The notes beneath the pieces were generated by a model, which was given only the letters and a program-made list of their open reading frames with translations, was not told where the DNA came from and made no database searches. A stretch of 64,000 bases of DNA, taken from the NCBI RefSeq assembly GCF_026914265.1, contig NC_069125.1:24726966-24790965 (forward strand), read 5' to 3'. A program made the translations under genes and the position numbers. Shown here piece by piece: positions 47,928 to 59,447 of the stretch. The stretch's first letter is position 1. Each line of letters begins with the position of its first letter. This stretch comes from Mya arenaria. Its lineage: Eukaryota; Mollusca; Bivalvia; Myida; Myidae.

Positions 47928-49775
47928 ACTACGCCACACCGCCACCACTATCCAACAGCAATATCACTACGCCACACCGCCATCACTACCCCACAGCACT
48001 ATCACTACGCCACACCGCCATCACAACCCCACAGCACCATCACTATCCCACAGCGCTATCACGACCCCACAGCACTATCACTACGCCATACCGCCATCAC
48101 TACCCCACAGCACTATCACTATCCCACAGCGCTATCACGACCCCACAGCACTATCACTACGCCATACCGCCATCACTACCCCACAGCACTATCACTATCC
48201 CACAGCGCTATCACGACCCCACAGCACTATCACTACGCCATACCGCCATCACTACCCCACAGCACTATCACTACGCCACACCGCCATCACAACCCCACAG
48301 CATTATCACTATTCCACAGCGCCATCACTGTCCAACAGCACCATCACTATCCCACAGCGCCATCACTACCCCAAAGCACTATCACTACCCCACACCGCCA
48401 TCACAACCCCACAGCACTATCACTACGTCACACCGCCATCACAACCCCACAGCACTATCACTACGACACACCGCCATCACAACCCCACAGCACTATCACT
48501 ACGCCACACCGCCATCACAACCCCACAGCACTATCACTACGCCACACCGCCATCACAACCCCACAGCACTATCACTACCCCACAGCACTATCACTACGCC
48601 ACACCGCCATCACAACCCCACAGCACCATAACTACCCCACAGCGCCATCACAACCCCACAGCACCATCACTATCCAACAGCACCATCACTACCCCACCGC
48701 GCCATCACTTCCCCACAGCACCATCACTACCCCACAGCGCCATCACATCCCCACAGCGCCATCACTATCCAACAGCACCATCACTACCCCACAGCGCCAT
48801 CACTACCCCACAGCACCATCACTACCCCACAGCGCCATCACAACCCCACAGCACCATCACTATCCAACAGCACCATCACTACCCCACAGCGCCATCACTA
48901 CCCCACAGCACGATCACTAGCCCACAGCGCCATCACATCCCCACAGCGCCATCACTATCCAACAGCACCATTACTACCCCACAGCGCCATCACTACCCTA
49001 CAGCACTATCACTACGCCACACCGCCATCACAACCCCACAGCACTATCACTACGCCACACCGCCATTACAACCCCACAGCACTATCACTACGACACACCG
49101 CCATCACAACCCCACAGCACTATCACTACGCCACACCGCCATCACAACCCCACAGCACTATCACTACGCCACACCGCCATCACAACCCCACAGCACTATC
49201 ACTACGCCACACCGCCATCACAACCCCACAGCACTATCACTACGCCACACCGCCATCACAACCCCACAGCACTATCACTACGCGACAGCGCCATCACAAC
49301 CCCACAGCACTATCACTACGCGACACCGCCATCACAACCCCACAGCACTATCACTACGCCACACCGCCATCACAACCCCACAGCACTATCACTACGCCAC
49401 ACCGTCATCACAACCCCACAGCACTATCACTACGCCACACCGCCATCAGAACCCCACAGCACTATCACTATAACAGATCGTCGTCACTATCCCACAGCGC
49501 TATCACTACCACACACGACCATCGCTATCCAACCGTCACTATCCCACAGCAATATCACTACCACACAGGACCATCGCTATCCCATCGTCACTATCCCGCA
49601 GCACTATCACTACCATACAGGACCATCGCTATCCCACCGTCACTATCCCACAGCACATCACTACCACACAGGACCATCGCTATCCCACCGTCACTATCCC
49701 ACAACACTATCACTACCATACAGCGCCATCACTACCCAAAGGCTTCACCGCTACCCCACAGCACCATCAATTTAG
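47928..49775 (+). repeat. 19-base minisatellite with 38-base dimer structure, about 97 units
   Basis: Alternating 19-base units CCCCACAGCACTATCACTA and CGCCACACCGCCATCACAA form a 38-base dimer, clearest at 48980-49460. From about 49470 a variant with CACACAGGACCATCGC dominates. The 351-residue Thr/His/Pro-rich frame (47865-48920) is the repeat read in register and has no splice support. Confidence 0.95.
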
Positions 49776-50438
49776 CAACAGCGGCAACCACTTTTATTGA
49801 TGTGTGCAAAAAGAATGAAAAGCTTGTAAGCTCGGATGTGTACCTGCGTAAGTACTTTTAACATTTTTATCTGCATGCGTTAGATTGTCCGACGATGTGC
49901 CAAAACAGCAAAGTGTGATTAACATGCTAATACATATCAAACTATGCACAAGTCCATATCGACAGAAAGTCTTCTGGCTTCATAGTTTGCACAATTCGAA
50001 AACGTATCCGACATGTAAAAAAGGTGTTCGCACATTGTTAACAATTCTACGATTTTAGAAATATGTCCGTTTTATAAAACAATCAGGTAAAATATACGTC
50101 ATATTCACGTTTGTACACATAAACGAAAAGCACAGATGCAACACGGAAATGCTCACATACATTTATTATGCGTGTCTTTACTTCACGAAAAAGCTTGTTG
50201 TTTTTGCATAGTTTCGACTTTTTGGGTGGAAATTGGAGCGGTCGCAAATTTACTTTTTGTATTTTCTGAAAGTATAGATGCAGTAAATGGTAAATCCGTT
50301 AAATTAACTTCATATGTCTGGCATATAACTGATTGCTGTTATAATACAATGATTTTGAAACAGTGTTTGAAGTTAATAAAGCTTAATATGATCACAATCT
50401 ATAAATTACTTGTACCATATTATTCGGACACTAGTACG
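49776..50438. other. no gene seen
   Basis: AT-rich 5' flank of C1q locus 2. The 102-residue frame at 50136-50444 overlaps the putative promoter and lacks features. Confidence 0.45.
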
Positions 50439-50450
50439 AGATAAGATAAA
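50439..50450 (+). promoter_or_regulatory. double-GATA box upstream of C1q locus 2
   Basis: AGATAAGATAAA within TACGAGATAAGATAAATGCG, 61 bases before the ATG at 50512, matching the site of C1q gene 1 in sequence and spacing. The corresponding position of locus 3 has no GATA motif. Confidence 0.55.
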
Positions 50451-50511
50451 TGCGCGACCCACACTGTGTATTATTAACGGTTTAAACACGTACTCTTAAA
50501 GGAGAACAAAG

Positions 50512-51532
50512 ATGGAGTGCAACATTTGTGTTGTCGTATTTCTATCGTTTTTCACCACGTGGATTGTAGCAGCAGACACTGGCATTAATGAAGAGCTTAT
50601 TTAAAACTAAGACAGACTTGAAAAAGGGTTTCAAAATATGTACATCATTCACTTATGTTACTAAGTTGTGTTTTTGGAATTTCTTAACAGCACAAGTACG
50701 GTATAAGTATACTATGTTTACTTTTTTTAATATTACGAGAAATGTTATGCATTGCTAACAAATCCAATTATCCAATAATCCAATCCTTGAATCTATAAGG
50801 ACAAGACATTGAAGAAAAACATCAAAATAGTTCCAAGTGCTATTCTTTCCTAGAAATCGTTTGGAGTACCATGTTTTCTTCAATTTTTCTCAAGTGTATG
50901 CTTGTTCTTCACATGTCACCTTTGTGTACACACACATTCACAATAGTAAGGAATTGGTTCTGAATAATCAACAATCCAAGCTCATCCTTACACATGTACT
51001 CAGGTTACAATAACTATCACGAATACCTTTACAATTGCATTTGACTAAAATGTTTACTTTTTTTGCAGATAAAGTCTCTAACCAATCGCAAAAGGCAAGG
51101 GTATCCCGAAAATTGATGTCAAACGGACCTGTCGCATTCCACGCCTTAAGTAACGGCTCAGAGCACTCTCATGCTGGCATACATCAAGCTATTTTGTTTG
51201 AGAATGTTCTGACAAATTTAGGCGGGGTCTTTCGTGCAAATCATGGAACATTTATTGCTCCAATACATGGACTTTACCTATTTTCGTATACAATTTTAAG
51301 TAGTAAAAATGGACATCCGAAAATAACCACTGAAATGGTGAAGGACGGAGCAGTTTTGGGTAGAACCTATAGCAATGGAGGTGTCAATGATCACGCCCAG
51401 TCGTCCCTAACTGTAGTAACAGAACTGCAAGAAGGCAATGAAATATGGGTACGAGTATATTACCCAGCTGATGCTTCTTATTGGGGAGGTGGTTACACGT
51501 CGTTCACGGGAGTATTGCTACAGGCGTTTTAG
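50512..51532 (+). pseudogene. C1q locus 2: intact C1q exon, disabled signal exon, coiled-coil exons missing
   Basis: The first exon (ATG at 50512, MECNICVVVFLSFFTTW, then a cleavage region AADTG) aligns with exon 1 of genes 1 and 3, but codons 31 and 33 are TAA where the paralogues have coiled-coil codons, and the donor is degraded (AAAGGGTTTC instead of AAAGGTAAAT). No counterpart of coiled-coil exons 2 or 3 lies in the next 450 bases. The C1q exon at 51069-51532 has a strong TTTTTTTGCAG acceptor, a clean 153-codon frame and no defects. Thus the locus is either a pseudogene with a relic C1q exon or uses an unseen first exon. The double-GATA promoter block is retained. Confidence 0.65.
51069..51532 (+). 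CDS. C1q locus 2, C1q-domain exon
   Basis: After the acceptor, AT completes a split Asp codon in phase 1 as in gene 1. It then encodes KVSNQSQKARVSRKL, a linker, and a full C1q domain: VAFHALSNG, FENVLTNLGG, NHGTFIAPIHGLYLFS, KDGAVLG, HAQSSLTVV, IWVRV, YTSFTGVLLQAF, then TAG. Frames that start at the upstream ATG (51035) include intron sequence. The domain itself shows no truncation or missing core residues. Confidence 0.8.
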
Positions 51533-51689
51533 TGGTTTTAAAAAGATATGGCAAATGGCAATTTTCCATTTAATAATTGTGGGAGTGGTATAATGTTAAA
51601 CACATATTCAAAATCAACAAACATTGACAGGAATGAATCAATTTTAAATGGAGTCATCAAAGTATCCGTTTGAAGTAATGTTCTTTTGT

Positions 51690-51950
51690 TTTGTTAGTTG
51701 CAAATGGACCTTGAAATAAAAGTATGCAAGCTAATACTTCATGGGTTAATGTTATTATGTCTTGCTAGTTGCAAATCGACCTTAAAATAAAATAATGCAA
51801 ACTTATATTTCATGGTTTCAATTTGTAATGCTTTGTTAGTTGAAAAATGAGCCTTGCAATAATATCATGCAAGTTTATTTTTCATGGTTTCAATGCGTTA
51901 TGTTTTGTGAGTTGAAAATGAGCCTTGAAATAAAATTGTCAATCATGAGT
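51690..51950 (+). repeat. 75-base tandem repeat carrying poly(A) signals, four copies
   Basis: Each unit has GTTAGTTGCAAATGGACC-like sequence, then TTGAAATAAAA, then TTCATGGTTTCAAT-like sequence. AATAAA occurs at 51715, 51786 and 51929; the third unit has AATAAT at 51858. Locus 3 has just one such unit (around 63260-63300). Confidence 0.85.
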
Positions 51951-53744
51951 TAATGTTGGAACTGTCAAATTGATGGGGCCATATTCACCAACATAAGACA
52001 TTCAAAGCACTTCATGTAACTGTAATCAAACAATTGATGAGGTAAAAAAAAACTGTCTTAAAAATTGGTTTTATTAAAATATATATATTTTCATGGAAGT
52101 TTCTTACTACATTGAAACAGGGCATCACACACAAAAGCTTCATGCATCTCTATAGTCAGCTTACATATCAAACAAGAAAAGTCGATTCAAAACATGACAA
52201 TTCAAGAGCTATAACAGAAGACGTTACGAAGCGATCATACGCGTTACAAGACAATGAAGAATTATGCACATAACATTAAAATCAAAGTCGGTACAGACTT
52301 GGGTGAAATTAACACAGAGCGGACAAGGGAAGTCTGTGTTTTTTTTTAGCAATTTAAATGCCAGTTCTTTTTAAAGCGATCTAGGGTGCAGACAGATTTT
52401 ACGATCTGCCATTATCGTAAATGTACGCACCACGGTTCGTTATCGAACGCTTAAAATAGAATGCCCAAAAATATTGATTCCAAGTTTTATTGACCAGTTT
52501 ATATTGTAGTATCGTAATTGAACCAGTCAGAGATAATATATCGATCCCTGTAAACACTGTTTGACACATGGCTTATGAAAACAACAAGCTAGTACCCATA
52601 TCAACGAATTTTGCATTTACATAAAACCAAAATTGACATATTCTAACACGTTAAAACGCGTAGCCGAAAACCATTGTTGTTGTTTTTTTGAATGTACATT
52701 ACCCACATGAACCTAGTACAAGCAATACCAATAAAACGAACTCATGCCGACATCCGCTGATATATTCATGTCGGTATACATATGAAGTTGTTTTAAAAGA
52801 CCATAAATCCAAAAGTAGTAAAAACAGAAGGCAAATAAAATGGTTTAGCAAACAGACAAACAGAAAGAGGAATCTATTATCTTCTTGCATTGACTTCTAG
52901 AGATTTTTACTATTCATTACAATGTACGAAGCGTATTTTACAGCGAGAGTAAGAACCTCGGCGGAGATAATTTTCGATGATAAAAATAATGTAATTGATG
53001 TTGGGAACAAATAAAAACCACAAGAACAACAAACATCAACATAGATGGTGCTTACATAAATGGTAGTGCATTTGTAACTGTAATATTGACAGTTTGTATA
53101 AATAAGGACGCTAATTTGCAATAATACATCAATGTGTTACGAACTCATCATTCGAAAATGATACAAATTAATAACCCGTTAAAGGTGCATGTTTTTCGCT
53201 ATTTAAACCTCTCTTTTCATAACACAAAAATGTGTATTAAAAAACTGTCTGTTTAAGTCACATGTGGGCTCTATGCTGGAAAAGCTCTACTGCCATCTCA
53301 CATAACTTTAATACAGCTGATTTAAGTTCACATTATGATCCAAAATACAAGCAGAACATGAACATTTCTTCATTTAAAAGCCTCTTTATTGCCGCCCATT
53401 TCATAAATAATGGAAAGTCCAACAAGCAGAGTAAATACTAATTACTTACGTACTTCCTACTGTATGTTTAAAAAAAAAATAGGACATACAATATGAGTGT
53501 TTTTGTCCAAGTGTATTAAATGCCGCGTCGCATATCCACATCAAGCAATGCATCCATGTATTTCCCCAATACAGAGGTTTGTTTGATTGCAGGCATAACC
53601 ATGTTTTCTCTACACATATCAATGAAGAATGACACTGTTCTCTCATGAATCAGAGGTCCGAGGTGAATGATATTCAAAAATAAAAGTCATAATATCACTG
53701 TGACTATTGCCGGACTGGGCTGGGGTTTGGACCCACGATCTTCA
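51951..53744. other. no gene seen
   Basis: 3' flank of C1q locus 2. At 51974-51997 a single GGGGCCATATTCACCAACAT segment resembles the unit of the 53-base array at the end of the window. Remaining frames are unsupported. Confidence 0.5.
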
Positions 53745-53994
53745 GGTCCAATTTTCTCGAAACTTCTTAGGTCCATTATAACAGGATTAAGCTAATCTCA
53801 CTATGTTTGTTGTTCTATAAAATGTGTTATATTTACTTTTACAAGAATTTTTAGAAATTATTTAGGAATAATCTGTATATTTATCAGAATAACCCATTTT
53901 CATTTATCAAAATCCATTTTCACTTTGTATTTTGGCTAATTGAAATAAGCGACTTAAGCCTGTTAAGCTCAAAAAGTTTCGAGAAATTGAGGCC
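53745..53994. mobile_element. MITE, 250-base family, copy 2
   Basis: GGTCCAATTTTCTCGAAACT at the left, the inverted form at the right, and similarity along the whole length to 20925-21176, including ATAACAGGATTAAGCTAAT and TTAGGAATAATCTGTAT. Confidence 0.85.
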
Positions 53995-55309
53995 AGATGA
54001 ACAGTCGTGAATGCTATTAAGTGCGATCCAATGGCCGTCTTAATTGGTAGATATTTTGTTCACGAAACCGTCTACAACTGTGCATTGTGTCTTTAGCTAT
54101 AGGTGACAAAATCGGTTCCTAAAGGTTGAGGTCAAAGTTCCAGGCCAATTAAGTTTTATGTCTGCTTCAAATCTACTAAATTATTCAAGGAATATTCATA
54201 AATCATCAGTAAACTTTCAGATTTAAATCTCAAATTTCAGTTACAGACTTAAGCTTTTAAGTTGACAGATAAGCTTCAAAGGTCAAATTTATAGGTATGA
54301 CTGCATGCAGAAGAACTATTGAACTGATTTAAATGCACATTTTGAGATATTTAAATTCTATGTTTTGCACTATGGAGGAGTAAAAGTTTAAAGTCTAAGT
54401 CTTAAACTCAGACTTGAAACGTAAGTGAAGACGGGTCCAGGATGCAAAATAAGACATTTAAACCATCAACAGTTATTGAATATATGAAATAGATTGGGCT
54501 GGGAACTACACGTTCAAAATAAATGAAAATCGATTTATTGAATAAAGAAAGGCAATTTTGCATTTATTTTATTGTTCAGTGCTAATTTATGGTCTTACAT
54601 TAAACCTTGAAAATATAAAGCAACCACATATTTATTGCAAATGGCGTGATCCATCATGCATGTGTACCTAATAAAAATACATGTACATCTTGCATATATC
54701 AAACAGACATGATTTTGTAGAACAAATACAACTTACATGAAATAAATATATGATAAATTTATAAAATATATTCTGACCAATCATTTAAATAACATATACT
54801 ACAAAAAAGTTAAATTTTCTAAATTTCAACATGGTCTGTAATTGGAAAACATCCTTTTCATGTGCGACTGAGTTCACTGAGAATTTCTCGTCGGAGTGCT
54901 TGGTAGAGAATAACTACCGAATCACCTTAGTCCGGCCTCTGGAGATCATGGTCGTCCATAATCAGAGTGCAATTTTCAACAACGGTTGCGTCACAAGTAA
55001 TGTTGCTTTAAAGCACACACTCTTCAAAACATGAGTGAACTTGAGCTCGAGGTACGGCGAACAGGTAATCTTGAGCGTCGTATAAGTCGTGACACGTGTT
55101 CATTGTAACCGGGCGGCCACTTGGACTGATGTTTTTGCGAGCAGGTCTTATGCGATGACAGTTTCAGAGTTGACGATCTTTATCAAGTTCTTCCTAGATA
55201 AAAACAAATGCGTATGGCTTCTTCCATTGTAAAAATCGGAGTGTTCAGTTCACACTTGCACTTGTTTGTGGTTGACTTAATCTATTTACTTTATAACGAT
55301 TAGCTAAGT
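53995..55309. other. no supported gene; one doubtful frame
   Basis: The 67-residue plus-strand frame at 54831-55034 (MVCNWKTSFSCATEF and onwards) lies in a GC-richer patch that extends to about 55170, so an old exon or 3' untranslated region is possible. No domain or consistent splice pair was found. Confidence 0.35.
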
Positions 55310-55620
55310 CATAATTATGAGTAAGTATTTCGTTATTAAGAGAGAGAAAGTCGTAATTAGGAGGTAATATTTCCTTATTCGGAGATAGTAAGTCGTAATT
55401 AGGAGATAGAAAGCCGTAATTAGGAGATAGTAAGTCGTAATTAGGAGATAGTAAGTCGTAATTAGGAGATAGTAAGTCGTAATTCGGAGATAGAAAGCCG
55501 TAATTAGGAGATAGTAAGTCGTAATTAGGAGCTAGAAAGTCGTAATTAGTAGAAAGAAAGCCGTAATTAGGAGATAGTAAGTCGTAATTAGGGGATAGTT
55601 AGTCGTAATTAGGACATAGA
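55310..55620 (+). repeat. 21-base minisatellite, about 14 units, split by a transposon
   Basis: The unit is GTCGTAATTAGGAGATAGTAA with small variants. A further partial unit (AGTAAGTAGTAATAAGGAGAG) is found on the other side of the transposon at 59448-59466, showing that the transposon entered the array. Confidence 0.9.
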
Positions 55621-55789
55621 GGCCCGGTTGTTCAAAACTCTCGTTAAGGATTTAACGTTAACTATCATCGTTAAATATTACGCTGTCAACGTTAAAATGA
55701 ACGTCAACTTTAACGTTGACAAAAATGAGTTGTTCAAACTTAACACTTACCCTGACGGTGATGAAATAGGCGTTAACTTAACGACTCTT

Positions 55790-55815
55790 CTAACGTTGGT
55801 CTAGACCAACGTTAG
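55790..55815. repeat. perfect 26-base palindrome inside the transposon
   Basis: Arms CTAACGTTGGTCT and AGACCAACGTTAG without loop. It is located 32 bases before the start of the transposase-like frame. Confidence 0.95.
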
Positions 55816-55847
55816 AGTCAACGTTAAATAGTCAGTCGACGTTAAAA

Positions 55848-56009
55848 ATGGCTGACACAGTTGGTGCTTTTCTCAACAACAGAAGAAAAGAGAGGATTAA
55901 ATCATTTCTTTCGATCCACATGAAAAGTGTTGACTTAGAAATGCGATGCCGCTACTGTTTTGATATCAATGAATCAATTGTACAGCTGGCAGATTTCACG
56001 TTTTGGTGA
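55848..56009 (+). pseudogene. N-terminal fragment of a Harbinger-like transposase
   Basis: 53 codons from MADTVGAFLNNRRKERIKSF to TGA. The part DLEMRCRYCFDINESIVQLA fits the pattern seen near the N-terminus of PIF/Harbinger nucleases (E-x-R-x-R-Y-x-F-x-x-E-S-I). The catalytic region is not found downstream, so only the first portion remains, possibly a first exon whose later exons are lost. Family placement is moderate. Confidence 0.45.
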
Positions 56010-59000
56010 CCAAAAAGTTCCCGGCGAATATTGATTTTTAAAATTTATTGCAGATTTGTGATTTCAACATAATCTTTTACAGCAATTTCTTATCTATCAT
56101 ATTTTAGAACATTTGCAATGATTTATTCATGCATTTTTATAAAAAAAAGAATTTTGTATCACCATACCATTTGTGCTAGTGTTACAATATTGCCGGTAAA
56201 AACTTGTTTTTTTTAATATTTTGATCCAAAGAAGTATTTTGTCTTGCACTAAATGGTTCATTTATCTATAAAACAGATTGTACAGACAAAAAATAAAGAT
56301 TGTTTCGTTTTTCTCAACTAAATTTAATGAAAAAAACCCTAATTGGACAACAAGACAGAAAATGTTTTCTGCAAACATAGGTTTTCTTTTTATATCAGAT
56401 CAGATAAGCTATAAACATAAATGTTTTGTTGTGGTAATATAAATGTCTCTAGTATGGTGCAATTATCATTACCTTTGATATTAAACATATATATTATAAA
56501 TTGCTAATTGCGAGTATGTGCTAGTGTTACCACAAAACAGAATGAGTAACATTAGCAGTATGTCACATTAGCAGTTGGACAGAATGTTTCACAACAAATT
56601 AAAATACAGACCTACCACAGACTGTTTGAGCTTGATACAGTATAAAACAAACTATATTAATGATTGATAAACATGGTCAATTGATAATCACAAAAATTCT
56701 TAATTCTGTCCAATAAATAACGATATCAAACACAAAAGCGGTATGAATTCAATATAAACTACGTACCTAATGAATGAATACTTACAAACGATAGTTTACA
56801 GACGACATTGTTATGTTCGAATAATTGACTCTGGGAAAATCATCAAATTTCAACGATTTTCTTGCTTTATTAAGCGCTTGTCTTAATGCTAGCGTGACAT
56901 AATGTTAACGTTACATCGAAGGACAGAATGAGCCAAACTTGGATTAAGTTTTTATCAACGGTATTCACCACTATTTTTATCATTTCAATGTCAACTGTGA
57001 ACCAGTCCAATATAAAAGTAATCGCTACCCGGATGTTAACCCTCAGTCGGTGTAAATTATTCATGAATAGAAAAGGTGCTATCGTCATGCTAAAATGGGA
57101 CAGAATCGATTTTGAGTAACATTATCACATTTTTAGACCTAAAAAACTTTATGATCGGGAATGACCAATTTCTTGTTACATGCAATACTGTTTTTATCCG
57201 ACACGTAGTCTTTGTTTTCAGTGATTTAATAAAGGTGTGTTTAGGCTTAAAACAGTTAGCAGTGGATCATGTCTGCTAATGTTACACAACAATTCGAGGA
57301 CAGATTACCGTAACGTTATCACCATGCGCAATTACCGAAAATTTAAGTATATTACGAACGAAATGCAATCATTTTAGATATAGTATTGTTTTAATTAACA
57401 TTTCTTGCAAACATTATTCAACAGACAAGAATAAAATACTTACCAGATGTTACTGAAAAGCATCCTCAAAAAAGTGGTATATTGGTACCGGGAAGATTTT
57501 CTGTCTTTTTTGTCCTAAATATCGGCATATTTTTACATTTTTTTACCTTATTTAACACAATATTTTCATTATTTTAATACAAATCACTTCTATTAGGTGT
57601 TCTTATTGGGTTGGGAAAGGCAATTGCTGTATATATGACGTTGACATGCAATAACAATAAATGAAAGCAAATGGGCCAAATAATTGCCTTTTTTGTGAAA
57701 TCTGCCAGCTGCTTGCCGAAGACTTTCAACGCAAGACTTAACGGTCAGAGCGGTGTCAGCACGGGAGCGAGCAAGTGTGGCTCTGAGGTGGTGAATTGAT
57801 TAGATATGTCGACCATACTGTCCCTGACATTTGATACTTTCCTCTGACTGGTCACTGCAAGTTAAATCACCAACCACCTGTCGCACATTTGATACAATAA
57901 GCGCAGTGTTTTTAAGTACCTGTTACTATGTTACTTACACATTTATTTACAGAACCAAACTGAATCAGCAATTGTAAACAGGCTATGAAATGATTATGGT
58001 TACCAAATAATTGCAGAATATTTACCTGCATAAATGACCCTGAGGTGAAATATCTCCATGATGACAGATTGGGCTTCCACAAATGCACTGTCAATGTGAC
58101 AAGTGTGGTAGACCACTCACTTTCCTATTTCCATAGAGGAAGCCACTACAAGTACAGTTTTAAATCCAATTTATCTAATTAAAAAATATTTTCTTCCACT
58201 GTTTACATCATCCGAACGCTTGAAATTACGACACAGATAAGTCGGTAAATTAGAAACGGTCGGACGCTTCACCCCACTAATAAATCGCCCCTTTTATGGA
58301 TCAACCTGTTTCACTTCAATTAACAGGTTAACTGTTTATCTTATCAAAATACAAATAAGCATGAATATTGCATTAGAATCACCAGTTTTGAACAACATAA
58401 TTGTGAAAATGCAACATGAAAGTATTGCAAAATTATATTTGAGGAGGTTCCAGTTAAAACTCCCCATACCTGCTTAATAAAGCCTAATATGTTCCATTTC
58501 TGTTGTGATCCCCATTTTTATATCATGTTCTGTTTATATATGTAAAGCATGTTTTTGCTCCAATGTTGACATATTTTACAAATTAAGTTTTTTAAGCTGC
58601 CCTTTATGGTATAAATATTGCACATAGGTGCACAAGTTTGGTCTTAAAGCACTGTACGTATATCCCCTGTTTGGTCTATTTAATCGAACACCATTTAAGT
58701 GTTTATACTTATCACGCAGATTAAATTAAAGCATTAATCCACTTTACATTTGATAAGTCAATGCAAAGTTAACTAGATTCTTATACTAGTATTATAAAAA
58801 AATCAATAATAGGACGGTATTAAAAAAGCTCAACTGATATCCTAGTTAAGGGCAAGTAGTTCAGTCAACATGAATATTTCATTTAGTGTAATGTAACCTC
58901 AAATCATTTTTTCCGCATTTGTTTTTGTTGTGGTTAAAACATGGCCTTGACATTCATGAAAAAAACAACAACGGATTTTTAGAAGCAGTTGTAGAATTTT

Positions 59001-59447
59001 GGTAATATATATAGATATACCAGTGTATATATATCATGTTATACATCCTTAATTTTTATATCATTATTCATTTAACATTGACTAAAAAATAGCAAAGTGA
59101 TGAAATGAATAATGAAATACACCACTGCCTGTGACTTAGTTATACAAGTTTAACATTTTAAGTGGATTTACCCATCAAGTGGACGGGGTAAGTTTAATTG
59201 TAATTTCGCCGCATCAGACCACAGAAATTGTAAAGGATTATGGAAATACAAACAGGAAGTGAGCTTAACGCTGGTGTTAACGCCAACACATAAGCGTTAC
59301 ATCAGTGTTAGCTAACGCTTACGCCTATAGATTTTTGAACAACAGGATAACGCTGATGGCGTTAGTTAACGTTAACGCTAACGGTTAACGCTAACATGTC
59401 AGCGTAAGCGTAAGTAATTTAACGAGAGTTTTGAACAACCGGGCCAG

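Larger units (their letters stand above)
55621..59447 (+). mobile_element. PIF/Harbinger-like DNA transposon, decayed
   Basis: Perfect 27-base terminal inverted repeats (left GGCCCGGTTGTTCAAAACTC and on, right its inverse), followed on both sides by clusters of GTTAACG and AACGTTAA motifs, total length 3827 bases. The left end encodes a short frame resembling the N-terminus of Harbinger nucleases. The remaining 3 kb is AT-rich with no long frame, so the element cannot encode a full transposase. A two-base AG is shared by both flanks, but the target duplication is not clear because it lies in a repeat. The superfamily call rests on the N-terminal motif and TIR style only. Confidence 0.65.

Noticed and set aside
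47865..48920. 351-residue Thr/His/Pro-rich frame
   Set aside because: 19-base minisatellite read over three units (57 bases); no signal peptide, splice sites or non-repeat domain.
51035..51068. Upstream ATG as start of the C1q protein of locus 2
   Set aside because: Lies in the polypyrimidine tract of a strong splice acceptor; the phase and paralogue alignment place the exon start at 51069.
53701..53744. tRNA-like B box (GGTTTGGACCC) next to MITE copy 2
   Set aside because: No A box or tRNA arms at the correct distance on either strand; too weak for a SINE call.
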